Assembly: GCA_002733385.1 (NCBI GenBank)
Contig: NVVO01000001.1
Coordinates: 136,036 to 147,314, forward strand
From: Robiginitomaculum sp.
Lineage (GTDB): Bacteria; Pseudomonadota; Alphaproteobacteria; Caulobacterales; Maricaulaceae
Direction: 5' to 3'
DNA: 11,279 bases
Shown here piece after piece: positions 1 to 7,233 of the stretch (its first letter is position 1; each line of letters opens with the position of its first letter). The position numbers and the translations under genes were made by a program. Under the pieces are notes generated by a model. It was not told where the DNA came from and did not search any database. It saw only the letters and a list, made by a program, of their open reading frames with translations.

Positions 1-674
1 GCAATATAGACAAAGCCCAGCGAATACGGCCCAAGCAGCCATTTATAACCCGCCGCAACCATGAAATCCGGACGCACGGTTTCCATATCAAACGGCATGG
101 CCCCCAAAGATTGGGTTAAATCCAGCACCAATTTGGCCCCGTTGGCCCGCGCCGACATGGCGATAGTTTCCAGATCAAGAAAGCCGCCGTCCGCCCAATG
201 GGTCGCGGGCAAGGCCAGTATTTCCGTGCGCGGGCCATTTGCGTGTAGGGCTTGCAATACGGCGGCCGTCCAGTCTGCGTCCTCGGGCCGGGCTACAGTG
301 TTTATAACCCCGCCCTTTGCCTTGACCATTTCGCGCCACGGATAAATATTGGACGGAAATTGGTCGGCCAGCACCAAAATCTCGCCCTCGGGCCGTAAGG
401 GTAAATTATTGGCGGCGATTTGAATGCCGTAACTGGCGGACGGTATGATGGCAATATTATCGGCGGCGCTATTGATCAGGCTAGCCGCCAAGTCTCGGTA
501 GTTTTCCGCATATTTGAAAAAATCAGACCCGGCATATGTCCACGGCTGTACTTTGTATTGAACGCCCTTCGCCGCCGCAGTCACGACGGGTTGCATCAAC
601 GGCGACATATAGGCACAATTCAGATAGGCAATATCGTCTGGTATGTCGAATAAATGGCGCTGATTATCTATCAT
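1..674 (-). CDS. Class V aminotransferase-fold PLP-dependent enzyme (3' part outside window)
   Basis: Reading right to left from an ATG near 674, the frame stays open to the left edge, so about 224 residues are seen and the C-terminus is missing. The opening resembles the class V aminotransferase fold group (cysteine desulfurase, kynureninase and isopenicillin-N epimerase relatives): an N-terminal segment with AYLNCAYMSPL, then LVLDLTQSLGAMPFD, which carries the Asp that would contact the PLP ring nitrogen, followed by VAAGYKWLLGP, whose Lys is the expected Schiff-base lysine. The exact reaction cannot be assigned; a cysteine desulfurase-like or epimerase-like role are both open. Two ATG codons are adjacent (677 and 674). 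GAGG at 679-682 is one base from the first and four from the second, so 674 is preferred. The gene is divergent from the membrane protein gene at 805, with a 130-bp shared upstream region. Confidence 0.87.
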   Translation of the reverse strand, partial: MIDNQRHLFDIPDDIAYLNCAYMSPLMQPVVTAAAKGVQYKVQPWTYAGSDFFKYAENYRDLAASLINSAADNIAIIPSASYGIQIAANNLPLRPEGEILVLADQFPSNIYPWREMVKAKGGVINTVARPEDADWTAAVLQALHANGPRTEILALPATHWADGGFLDLETIAMSARANGAKLVLDLTQSLGAMPFDMETVRPDFMVAAGYKWLLGPYSLGFVYI

Positions 675-804
675 CATACCTCATTCTTAATAGCCCGCCT
701 AAACAGCGGCAAGAGGTTTGAGGGTTTTTATGAGCCAGGGGCAGATATTGGCTTCGTTCTTGCGAGGTGAAGTGTGAAAGTTAAATTCGCCTTAGGAGTG
801 TATC
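675..804. promoter_or_regulatory. Divergent intergenic region
   Basis: This stretch must hold the promoters for the leftward aminotransferase and the rightward membrane protein genes. It carries both ribosome binding sites: GAGG (minus strand, 679-682) and AGGAG (plus strand, 794-798, six bases before the ATG at 805). I see no convincing -35/-10 pair. A 15-codon plus-strand ORF at 730-777 has a GAGGG five bases before its ATG, but nothing else supports it as a gene. Confidence 0.35.
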
Positions 805-1125
805 ATGTCGGGACAGTATATTGGAGCAGCCATTTTGTTTTTTACCACCATTGGCTTTACCGCCTTGCTTTGCCTGCCCGCCTTGAAAATTCGCCAAAAA
901 AACCAATTGTTGAGATTTTATTGGACCGGGTTTTGGGGGTTTTTAGCAGCAATTATGGCATTTTCAGGAGCGCAAACTATCCTAGATGTATTGGGCCATG
1001 ATGTTGACCGGGTCGCCTCGGCAATCTTGCAAGGTATCACAGCCGCTTTTATCATGTTTGTCATGTTTGCCTGGGCCCGTCTTGCCCTTAAAGGTGCCAC
1101 TCATGTTTTGGTCAAAGCAAAATAA
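805..1125 (+). CDS. Small hypothetical membrane protein, three predicted helices
   Basis: This 106-residue protein has three hydrophobic stretches, at about residues 6-27, 38-60 and 70-95. They are separated by short polar loops (KIRQKNQ, and DVLGHDVDR between helices 2 and 3), and the protein ends in a short basic tail (KGATHVLVKAK). It is therefore predicted to be an inner-membrane protein. AGGAG six bases upstream supports the ATG at 805. I do not recognise the family and see no catalytic motif, so no function is proposed. It is the only gene on the plus strand here. Its stop codon lies 2 bp from the stop of the converging gene at 1128, with no room for a separate terminator. The reading frame, length and clean membrane topology make it a likely real gene. 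Confidence 0.75.
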   Translation: MSGQYIGAAILFFTTIGFTALLCLPALKIRQKNQLLRFYWTGFWGFLAAIMAFSGAQTILDVLGHDVDRVASAILQGITAAFIMFVMFAWARLALKGATHVLVKAK

Positions 1126-1127
1126 AC

Positions 1128-2264
1128 CTAAAGACCACCCGCCATTTGCGACATCTCCGGACTTTCAAGTGGCGCTATCTCCACCAGCTTTGTTGGTACT
1201 GACCGGCTGGTAGACAAAGGCGCATCCGTATTGTCAACCCGGTCAGGCGCAGTTTGCGGACGCGGCACCGGGGTCATATTTTGCGTTAAATCACTAAGGT
1301 CATCATGGAGTGAACCATAGAGTGAGGGCGGTTGCGGGGCATAAGTCTGTGGCTTTACTTCTGGCTTTGGGGCTTGTTGAATTGGGGCCTGTTGAATTGG
1401 GGTTTGGTTTTGCGGGTATGAGTTTTGCGGGTATGAGTTTTGCGGTAAATTGGCCTGCAAATCTGGTGGACGTAGATCAAACCGCGTCGTGCCGCGCTGA
1501 GCTAACGGTATAAATGTCTGTCGGGGTGGGCTTATGCCAAAATTTCGGGCATAGGTCTGTTCGGCACCACGTCTTTGTGCCGCCAACATTTTCTGGCGGT
1601 AGTATTGTCGCCGCTGGTTTTGCAGGTCATTGTTGGCGCTCGCGCTAGTTTGCGGCGGCGGGCTTGTGCCGGGTAAGCTGGCAAATTCTGGATATGGCTG
1701 AGATATCGGTTGGTTGGTGGGCGCTTGAATGTGTCTCGCTTGCGGGTTTTGTTTATTGGTTTGGTGTTGGGTAAATACCGGTTCCCCTTTTGGCGGTTCC
1801 AACCCATATTTAAATTTGGGTGTAAATTTGGATGCAAAATTGGATGCGGGGTTTGGCACGGGCCGAGACACAATCGGTGTCCCAACCCTTATGGTGCGGC
1901 CTTGTGCCGGAACCCTTTGGCCGAGCCGTGCATCGTCGCTCCTATATAACTGGCTGGTATATAACTGGCTGGATAACTGGCTGTTCTGGCCGCCAAAGCT
2001 TCGTGGACTGGCAACACCCAGGGTCTTACGGGCATTAAACTCACAAATTCCAGTTCGATCGTGTCGGGTTGGCGGGACGAAATTCCAGCCACCGCACCTA
2101 GCATCCCCACGACATTGTTGCTCGCATTGCACATGGTTAAGTGCCGTAGCTTTCATATAGGGCTGTGCCGCACGATATGTATTTTGCTCTTGCGCGTAAC
2201 TGTTTGCGGACAGCCCCAAAAACACCAAGACAAATATTGAAACGGAAATAGAAATGCGCAGCAT
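1128..2264 (-). CDS. Secreted Pro/Gln-rich protein with N-terminal PAN-like cysteine module
   Basis: The 378-residue product starts with a clear signal peptide (hydrophobic core about residues 4-20, likely cut after SYA at 24), so it should enter the periplasm or leave the cell. A compact four-cysteine module follows (C47, C51, C57, C74) containing CGGWNFVP, which resembles PAN/Apple-type domains, families often involved in binding protein or carbohydrate. The rest (about 85-378) is low complexity, rich in Pro, Gln, Asn and Ser, and likely disordered. It has short internal repeats such as SQL, PQNSY and PIQQA. No catalytic motif is visible. The ATG at 2264 has only a weak AAGGG-like ribosome site. 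The neighbouring gene at 2376-3086 encodes a second exported protein with a very similar cysteine module. The low-complexity region could tempt a non-coding call, but the open frame, signal peptide and cysteine module support a gene. Confidence 0.82.
   Translation of the reverse strand: MLRISISVSIFVLVFLGLSANSYAQEQNTYRAAQPYMKATALNHVQCEQQCRGDARCGGWNFVPPTRHDRTGICEFNARKTLGVASPRSFGGQNSQLSSQLYTSQLYRSDDARLGQRVPAQGRTIRVGTPIVSRPVPNPASNFASKFTPKFKYGLEPPKGEPVFTQHQTNKQNPQARHIQAPTNQPISQPYPEFASLPGTSPPPQTSASANNDLQNQRRQYYRQKMLAAQRRGAEQTYARNFGISPPRQTFIPLAQRGTTRFDLRPPDLQANLPQNSYPQNSYPQNQTPIQQAPIQQAPKPEVKPQTYAPQPPSLYGSLHDDLSDLTQNMTPVPRPQTAPDRVDNTDAPLSTSRSVPTKLVEIAPLESPEMSQMAGGL
1375..1445 (-). repeat. Intragenic 15-bp tandem repeats (PIQQA and PQNSY codons)
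   Basis: Two adjacent 15-bp repeat sets lie inside the Pro/Gln-rich gene. On the plus strand TGTTGAATTGGGGCC recurs at 1375 and 1390, and GTTTTGCGGGTATGA recurs at 1407 and 1422, with a partial third copy from 1437. The period is a multiple of three, so copy change would keep the frame; the encoded units are PIQQA and PQNSY. Confidence 0.8.
1946..1983 (-). repeat. Intragenic short tandem repeat encoding SQL units
   Basis: The plus-strand unit ATAACTGGCTGG occurs at 1946 and 1961, with a third near-complete copy at 1973, so the spacing is 15 then 12 bp. It encodes serial SQL motifs just after the cysteine module of the secreted protein. Both spacings are multiples of three, consistent with in-frame slippage or duplication. 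Confidence 0.75.
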
Positions 2265-2375
2265 CCAAAAGCCCTTAAACGAATCACCAGTATAAAGAGT
2301 GGGGCCGATTGTTTAGTGATGTGTTAACGGTTTCGTCTATTTTCAGTAGGTTATCAGTGGCTGATCAATGGCTAA
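2265..2375 (-). promoter_or_regulatory. Upstream region of the Pro/Gln-rich protein gene
   Basis: This 111-bp gap separates two co-directional genes for exported proteins. Its far end holds most of an 11-bp iterated repeat (see 2353-2385). I see no hairpin followed by a T-tract that would end transcription from the CAP gene, so read-through into the downstream gene is possible. Confidence 0.3.
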
Positions 2376-2385
2376 TCAGTGGGTT
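2353..2385. repeat. Three-copy 11-bp direct repeat over the CAP gene stop codon
   Basis: On the plus strand ATCAGTGGCTG (2353), ATCAATGGCTA (2364) and ATCAGTGGGTT (2375) follow each other with an exact 11-bp period. The third copy overlaps the stop codon of the CAP-domain gene (2376-2378). The period is close to one DNA helical turn, so an array of protein sites on one face is possible, but a simple local duplication is equally consistent. Confidence 0.7.
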
Positions 2386-3086
2386 TTACCGGCACGGGGA
2401 TGTAGCAACGGCGCAGCGACCACCATAGCCCAATAGGTCTGGTAGGTGGTCTTTGGTTCATAAACCAAGGCAATACCGAAATCCGTCACATCATTTCGCA
2501 ACAAATTTACGTTGTGGCCGGGGCTATCTTTCCAGGCCTGAAACACTTTCGCCCAGCTTTGTTGACCCGTAGCCACATTTTCGGCGGCAATACTAAAAGC
2601 ATAACCTTGCCTTTGTATGCGCTCGCCGTGGCCTGATCCGTCCGTACCTGAATGAGATATTGTCCCGTGAACGGCCAAATCTTTGGCGTGGCTCCGTGAC
2701 GCTGCCGTAAGTTTATCATTAAACATCACCGGGCCAAGTCCGTGCAAGCGGCGGTAAGCGTTCAACTCCGCCGTCGCCAAACGGACATCCAGAGGCGTTG
2801 GCGGCGTCGAGGGAAATAAAGGGTTGGCGCCAAACCCGTTATTAAGCCGGCAGATCATTTGTGGCTTGCTAACATCCGGTTGCTCGGCCACGGCACCCCG
2901 GCATGTACCGCTATCGGCCCGGCACAAAGCCATACAGTCGTCAAAAGATGTAACAATGCTCTCCCGGTAAGTCCCATCGTCCGGCGAGGACATATTACGC
3001 GCAGAGGCCCAAACATAGGAAGAAAAAACAACACATAGCGTCAAAATAATCAGAAAAATTCCGAAAACCCCCTTACGCTGCAACAT
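2376..3086 (-). CDS. Exported CAP/SCP-domain protein with PAN-like cysteine module
   Basis: From the ATG at 3086 the protein has 236 residues. That start is chosen because GGAG (3093-3096) lies six bases before it; an upstream in-frame ATG at 3104 has no such site. Residues 7-28 form an uncleaved anchor or signal peptide. Four cysteines (C51, C55, C62, C79) form a PAN-like module. Residues about 104-225 match the CAP superfamily (SCP-like, CysRich secretory/antigen 5/PR-1): LNAYRRLHGL, SRSHAKDLA, HGTISHSG, AAENVATG and WKDSPGHNVNLL. Candidate cavity residues are H145, E155, E169 and H191. Bacterial CAP proteins are extracytoplasmic; a general biochemical role is not settled and none is assigned here. 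The cysteine spacing closely matches that of the next gene downstream, suggesting related partners or duplication of the module. Confidence 0.9.
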   Translation of the reverse strand: MLQRKGVFGIFLIILTLCVVFSSYVWASARNMSSPDDGTYRESIVTSFDDCMALCRADSGTCRGAVAEQPDVSKPQMICRLNNGFGANPLFPSTPPTPLDVRLATAELNAYRRLHGLGPVMFNDKLTAASRSHAKDLAVHGTISHSGTDGSGHGERIQRQGYAFSIAAENVATGQQSWAKVFQAWKDSPGHNVNLLRNDVTDFGIALVYEPKTTYQTYWAMVVAAPLLHPRAGKTH

Positions 3087-3092
3087 GCCATT

Positions 3093-3096
3093 CTCC
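3093..3096 (-). promoter_or_regulatory. Ribosome binding site deciding the CAP gene start
   Basis: GGAG on the minus strand is six bases from the ATG at 3086. It lies inside the coding stretch of the longer alternative starting at 3104, so it favours the shorter protein. Confidence 0.6.
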
Positions 3097-3112
3097 AAGA
3101 CCATAACCCAAA

Positions 3113-3176
3113 TTATCTCAAACCCATTTTATCTCAAATCTAGGCTATCTCAGGCCCAGACTATCTTAGGCGCATT
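3113..3176. repeat. Four-copy 16-bp degenerate tandem repeat upstream of the CAP gene
   Basis: On the plus strand four units with an exact 16-bp period start at 3113, 3129, 3145 and 3161. Each begins with YTATCTYARR: TTATCTCAAA twice, then CTATCTCAGG, then CTATCTTAGG; the six trailing bases vary. The array covers about 27-90 bases upstream of the CAP gene start, where a promoter or operator would lie. It could be an iterated binding site or a decayed minisatellite. It is not a CRISPR: the units are short and have no unique spacers. Confidence 0.75.
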
Positions 3177-3246
3177 AAAGTCTACTAAATTATTGGGACG
3201 CTCAGGATTAAATTTTCGAAATTTTTCGTACATGGTTAAAATCCAC

Positions 3247-4068
3247 CTAACCGGGTACGGCAATTTCCCCGCGCATATAGGTTTTGGCGCGGCCTGTTAT
3301 AAGCACATGCTTGTCTGTAACAGACAATTCCAAAACCCCGCCGCGTTGCGAAGCCTGGTAGGCGGTAAGTTGGGGCTTCCCTAACCGTTTGGCCCAAAAC
3401 GGGGCCATTGATGCATGGGTGGAGCCTGTTACCGGGTCTTCATCAATGCCGAATGCCGGCACAAAATAGCGGGAAACAAAATCATATTTTTGGTAATTCC
3501 CTCCGTCTCCTTGCGCCATGATAACCACACCATCATCTATATTTGGCTCAGATGATAAAGCCTTGATAATGCTAAAATCAGGCTGAAAACCGGCCACAAT
3601 GTCGGCGGCAGGAAACATCAGAAACACATTTTTGCGTGACCACCACGCCGCAACAGGCAGATGTTCAAAGGCGGCAAGCAAGGCAGGTGTCAACTGCATC
3701 TCAGTCATGGGAAAGGCGGGTGTACGCATTGTATACCTTGCTCCATTAGAGGTAACTTCTATTGGCCCAATCTGGGTGTGAAACAACAATGGAGAGTGCT
3801 CATTTAATTCCGACAATAATATATGGGCCGTCGCAAGGGTGGCGTGACCACAAAAATCAACTTCGACAACAGGGGTAAACCAACGTAAATCATAACTGCC
3901 GTCTGGTCTGCGGACAACGAATGCCGTTTCCGACAAATTGTTTTCAAGGGCAATTTTTTGCAGTGTACCAGATTTTAGAAATGTCTGCAAAGGCACCACA
4001 GCCGCAGGGTTTCCGGTAAAAACTGTGTCTGCAAATGCATCAACTTGGTAGATTGGGTATGTGGACAT
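3247..4068 (-). CDS. PhzF-family isomerase-like protein
   Basis: The 273-residue protein has the normal length and both halves of the PhzF fold (diaminopimelate epimerase-like). The N-terminal half has YQVDAFADTVFTGNPAAVV, then LSETAFV with E47 at the position of the catalytic acid of phenazine PhzF, and FCGHATLA with H75. The C-terminal half has GIDEDPVTGSTHAS, supplying D211 and S216. These correspond to the PhzF catalytic set of Glu, His, Asp and Ser. No other phenazine genes are present, and most bacterial PhzF-like proteins have unknown substrates, so phenazine synthesis should not be inferred. The gene starts 24 bp after the stop of the sensor kinase, which implies co-transcription. Its ribosome site is weak (GGCGG just before the ATG), so translation may partly depend on the upstream gene. 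Confidence 0.95.
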   Translation of the reverse strand: MSTYPIYQVDAFADTVFTGNPAAVVPLQTFLKSGTLQKIALENNLSETAFVVRRPDGSYDLRWFTPVVEVDFCGHATLATAHILLSELNEHSPLLFHTQIGPIEVTSNGARYTMRTPAFPMTEMQLTPALLAAFEHLPVAAWWSRKNVFLMFPAADIVAGFQPDFSIIKALSSEPNIDDGVVIMAQGDGGNYQKYDFVSRYFVPAFGIDEDPVTGSTHASMAPFWAKRLGKPQLTAYQASQRGGVLELSVTDKHVLITGRAKTYMRGEIAVPG

Positions 4069-4092
4069 ACCGCCAATATAAGGCGAAATATG

Positions 4093-7000
4093 TTAAGCTG
4101 AAAGCTTTTCTTTTGTCCGGCGCATTTTCATTTCCCGCACGAACCGGATAGACGAGAACAGCTCGCTGACAACGACCGGCTTGGTCAGGAATACATCCGC
4201 ACCAACCGCCAGACATACGGCATTGTTTTCCGCAGATGCATCTGCGGTCAATGCAATAATCGGCACGTTTTGATGAGGGCCTTCATGCTCTCTGATATAT
4301 TTGGTGGTTTCAATACCGTCCATTATCGGCATGCGAATATCCATCAAGATAACGTCAAAAACCTGGTTTTCCATCAGCTCTATAGCAATCATCCCGTTAG
4401 ATGCGGCACTCACAGTACAACCAGCAGGCTCTAACAATGAGCGCACGACTTCCTGGTTGGCCAATATGTCTTCAACGATGAGAACATTTAAACCTTCTAA
4501 TTGATCCGGCGTGATTGTCTTGTCACCGCTGCGGGCGGTGCGACGGGAAAACCCGCCGCGATGATTGGTTATTTCTATGGTTTTGGTTTTCTGTTTCGGG
4601 TTTATAAGTTCATAAACAAATGGTGCGGCGGTCATCGGTATAATGTCTTGTTCGCTATCAGCGGTGATTTCGCGCTCACGTTTTTCTTCAAATTTGCGTT
4701 CCCGCTCTTCCATCTCTTGTAATGTAACAACCGGTTTAAAGCTAATGCCGTGTTCCATTTCAGGTATGCAGTTGAAGACAGGCAGGTTGGTATCTGGTTC
4801 AATTTTGGCCAAGGCTGCATCTACGGTTTTCAAAGATAGCGCAAACTCCGACCCGTGACCTTGCTTGGTTGTGACCACGACATCACCGCCCATCAGGCGG
4901 GCAAAACCTCTGGTTACGGTCAGGCCAATACCGGCGCCGCCATAATTGCGCGTCATGGAGCTGTCGGCTTGTACGAACGGCTTAAACAAATTGCTTTTCA
5001 TTTCGTCGCTAATACCAATGCCTGTGTCCGCAACAATAATCGACAGTTTTTGCACATTCTCGTCATCATCCTCGTGGCGGATGACATCTTGCATGGTGAC
5101 ATGAATATGGATGCGGCCCTTTTTTGTAAATTTCACCGCATTGGAGACCATGTTTTTCAATGACAACTCTACCCGCTTAACATCAAGCATCAATTTTTCG
5201 GGCACATCTTTGGCAATTCCGTAAGTGAAAGAAATATTGTCCGGATTGGTTTTTGGTTGCCATTTTTCATAGGTCTGGGCAACAATTTTGCGAATGTCGG
5301 CAGGTGTCGTAAAGGCAGTGAGGTCGCCAGCTTCCAAATAGGTCATGTCCAATATCCCCGATAGCAATTCCAGTAAATTTTCACCTGAATCCAGTATTAT
5401 CTTACTTTGGTCTTTGAGGGTCTTTGTGGCCCCGTGTTGGGATAATATATCAGCAATCCCTATTATCCCGTTAAGAGGGGTACGAAATTCATGGGACATA
5501 ACCGATAAAAACTGCTTTTTAGCTCGCTCACCGGCTTCGGAAGCAAGTTTCGCCAATTTTAGCGTGTCTGCCACTTTTTTTATGGATTTGGCCAACCTGT
5601 CCCTGACCAGCGCCAGCCGCATTAAAACCAGAGCCAATATGAACATGAACAATGCCAATGTGCCAGCAACATAGGCAACACGCTGGTTGGCTGCCGCCTT
5701 GGCAAGGGCGAGGTTTGCCTTTTCTTCCAGGGCTTCGCGCCTTTCCTTTTGCCGGGCTTTCTCATTTTCCAAAGAAGCGTGCAGGCCCTGAATGCCTTCA
5801 TTTTGAAACCGTAACAAACGCTGGACGATGGTTTTGGTGCGGGTGGCATGTAATCTCGCTACCGTGTCCATATCACCCTCTGCCATGGCGATGAGTTTAT
5901 GTACCCGCATTTTGATTTCGTCATAACCGCCAGTTTTGAGACTATTATCAAGTGCGATTTTATCAAATTTGAGCAAAGCTTGGTTAGCCTCCAGCACCCG
6001 CCCCAAACCAGCCAAGGCGACAGCACGTTCGGATAATAGACCTATTTGTCGGTTTGGGGCGTTGCTATGTAGCAAACCCTTATCAATGGTATTTAGAGCA
6101 TTTTGGTAATACTCAGCATTGTTTTGCGCTTGGGCATAACGGTAATAGACGAGATCGTTGACACCTTGCCCCGATTTATTGCTCATACGGAACATAATTT
6201 CAGCCAGTTTTTCTGCAGTCTGATATTCACGCCAATAGTTGAACGAATAGACGAGATTGTTAATCAAGCTAATGCCGTCAATCTGTCGTTTGGTCCTGAT
6301 GCCCTTTTCGATGACAGTTTCAGTTGTGCCTACTCCATCCTCAAGATTGTTTAAGATCAATTGCAGGTAGGAAATAAAATCATAGGTTTCGTATCTGGCT
6401 TCATCATAATCCGACCCCAATTTGTTCGGAATTAAATCCAAGGCTGAAAGAGCGTCTTTCAGGCCAATATCAAATTGCCGAAACATAGCCTGGCCACTGG
6501 CGGCCAGTACATACGCCCGATTGGCAACAAACCAGTCCGCATCAGAGGTATAGGATTTTATGGATGCTAGCGCCTGTTTTTTGTCTGCTTGGTTAGTGCT
6601 TTGGCTAAAAATCTGTGCCTGCAAATCCATTATCAAGGCAATTTTTATATCCCGTTCACTTTTGGCGTGCGTAGCCGCCTCGGCATATTTATCAAGAATT
6701 TCTTGTTTGGGGAGTTTATTTCTGAAAAATACCGCATCCATGGCATATTGCCGTAACAATATCAGTTTGTGTGGTTGGGAAAACCCATCCAATCCCAACG
6801 CCTTTATGGTAGATGAGGTGGTAACAGTGAGGCCACTTTGTTCAATTTTCACGGCGAGCCGTAAAGCCTGTTCTGTGGTGTGGGCGGGCACCAAAGAATT
6901 GACTGGTCTGCTATCTGAGCCATCAGCCGGTGTCACCGCTTGCGCCAGCAATGTAACGGGCATAGCACTCAAGCCTAGAAACAAAGCCAGCAAGCCAAGC

Positions 7001-7107
7001 CTAAAAACAGCCTCTAACGACCCATAGGCCCTGTTAAATATTGATAAATTTCGATGATTGTCTAGCACACCAACCCTTACGCCAACCGATTTTGGCCATA
7101 AGAGCAT
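4093..7107 (-). CDS. Hybrid sensor histidine kinase with helical-repeat sensor and receiver domain
   Basis: The 1004-residue protein begins with a signal or anchor segment (about 31-57), followed by an extracytoplasmic region of roughly 380 residues made of helical TPR-like repeats (about 75-440), a coiled coil (440-475) and a membrane helix (478-500). The cytoplasmic part has HisKA with SHEFRTPLNG (phospho-acceptor H539), then HATPase_c with N656, DTGIGIS (694-700) and GGAGIGL (723-729). A charged linker leads to a C-terminal receiver with acidic E879/D880, phospho-acceptor D923 in LMDIRMPIMD, T954 and K976. All residues needed for autophosphorylation and internal transfer are present. There is no histidine phosphotransfer or output domain, so a separate partner is needed. 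The start is uncertain: the ATG at 7107 lacks a close Shine-Dalgarno, and a GTG at 7068 with AAGGG five bases upstream is an alternative. The gene lies just after a terminated tiny-peptide gene and before phzF. Confidence 0.95.
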   Translation of the reverse strand: MLLWPKSVGVRVGVLDNHRNLSIFNRAYGSLEAVFRLGLLALFLGLSAMPVTLLAQAVTPADGSDSRPVNSLVPAHTTEQALRLAVKIEQSGLTVTTSSTIKALGLDGFSQPHKLILLRQYAMDAVFFRNKLPKQEILDKYAEAATHAKSERDIKIALIMDLQAQIFSQSTNQADKKQALASIKSYTSDADWFVANRAYVLAASGQAMFRQFDIGLKDALSALDLIPNKLGSDYDEARYETYDFISYLQLILNNLEDGVGTTETVIEKGIRTKRQIDGISLINNLVYSFNYWREYQTAEKLAEIMFRMSNKSGQGVNDLVYYRYAQAQNNAEYYQNALNTIDKGLLHSNAPNRQIGLLSERAVALAGLGRVLEANQALLKFDKIALDNSLKTGGYDEIKMRVHKLIAMAEGDMDTVARLHATRTKTIVQRLLRFQNEGIQGLHASLENEKARQKERREALEEKANLALAKAAANQRVAYVAGTLALFMFILALVLMRLALVRDRLAKSIKKVADTLKLAKLASEAGERAKKQFLSVMSHEFRTPLNGIIGIADILSQHGATKTLKDQSKIILDSGENLLELLSGILDMTYLEAGDLTAFTTPADIRKIVAQTYEKWQPKTNPDNISFTYGIAKDVPEKLMLDVKRVELSLKNMVSNAVKFTKKGRIHIHVTMQDVIRHEDDDENVQKLSIIVADTGIGISDEMKSNLFKPFVQADSSMTRNYGGAGIGLTVTRGFARLMGGDVVVTTKQGHGSEFALSLKTVDAALAKIEPDTNLPVFNCIPEMEHGISFKPVVTLQEMEERERKFEEKREREITADSEQDIIPMTAAPFVYELINPKQKTKTIEITNHRGGFSRRTARSGDKTITPDQLEGLNVLIVEDILANQEVVRSLLEPAGCTVSAASNGMIAIELMENQVFDVILMDIRMPIMDGIETTKYIREHEGPHQNVPIIALTADASAENNAVCLAVGADVFLTKPVVVSELFSSIRFVREMKMRRTKEKLSA

Positions 7108-7115
7108 AAAAACGT

Positions 7116-7128
7116 TAGGATTTTCCTA
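7116..7128. promoter_or_regulatory. Short palindrome just upstream of the kinase gene
   Basis: TAGGA, three T and TCCTA form a perfect 5-bp inverted repeat 9-21 bases before the ATG at 7107. A related GGA-CCAA-TCC element lies near 7144. It could be an operator or may act at RNA level near the start codon. No regulator is identifiable. Confidence 0.3.
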
Positions 7129-7171
7129 CCATTCTACGAAAAGGAACCAATCCTAAAAATATCGAATCTTC

Positions 7172-7203
7172 AAAAAAAAAACCGTCTATGACACCATAAA
7201 CGG
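7172..7203 (-). terminator. Rho-independent terminator after the double-glycine peptide gene
   Basis: Read on the minus strand, CCGTTTATG (7203-7195), loop GTGT, and CATAGACGG (7190-7182) pair over nine positions with one G-U wobble, followed by an unbroken run of ten T (7181-7172). It begins 30 bases after the stop of the 22-codon gene and ends about 65 bases before the kinase start. A dedicated terminator here is strong evidence that a short transcript ends at this point, and it implies that the kinase has its own promoter or depends on read-through. Confidence 0.88.
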
Positions 7204-7233
7204 ATTCACCCACACAACGACCCGCCAATTGGC

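Noticed and set aside
730..777. 15-codon ORF (MSQGQILASFLRGEV) with GAGGG upstream
   Set aside because: The ribosome site is reasonable, but there is no leader motif, terminator or family pattern. Too little supports it as a gene.
1729..2160. 143-codon plus-strand frame opposite the Pro/Gln-rich gene
   Set aside because: It is antisense to a gene with a signal peptide and cysteine module; its composition looks like a shadow.
3113..3176. CRISPR array
   Set aside because: Units are 16 bp, contiguous and degenerate, with no unique spacers and no cas genes.
3207..3222. AT-rich partial palindrome AAATTT-TCG-AAATTT after the PhzF gene
   Set aside because: It has no GC stem and no T-tract. It is likely chance in AT-rich intergenic DNA.
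6560..7027. 155-codon plus-strand frame opposite the kinase N-terminus
   Set aside because: It is antisense to the kinase signal and helical-repeat region, without a ribosome site or family match.
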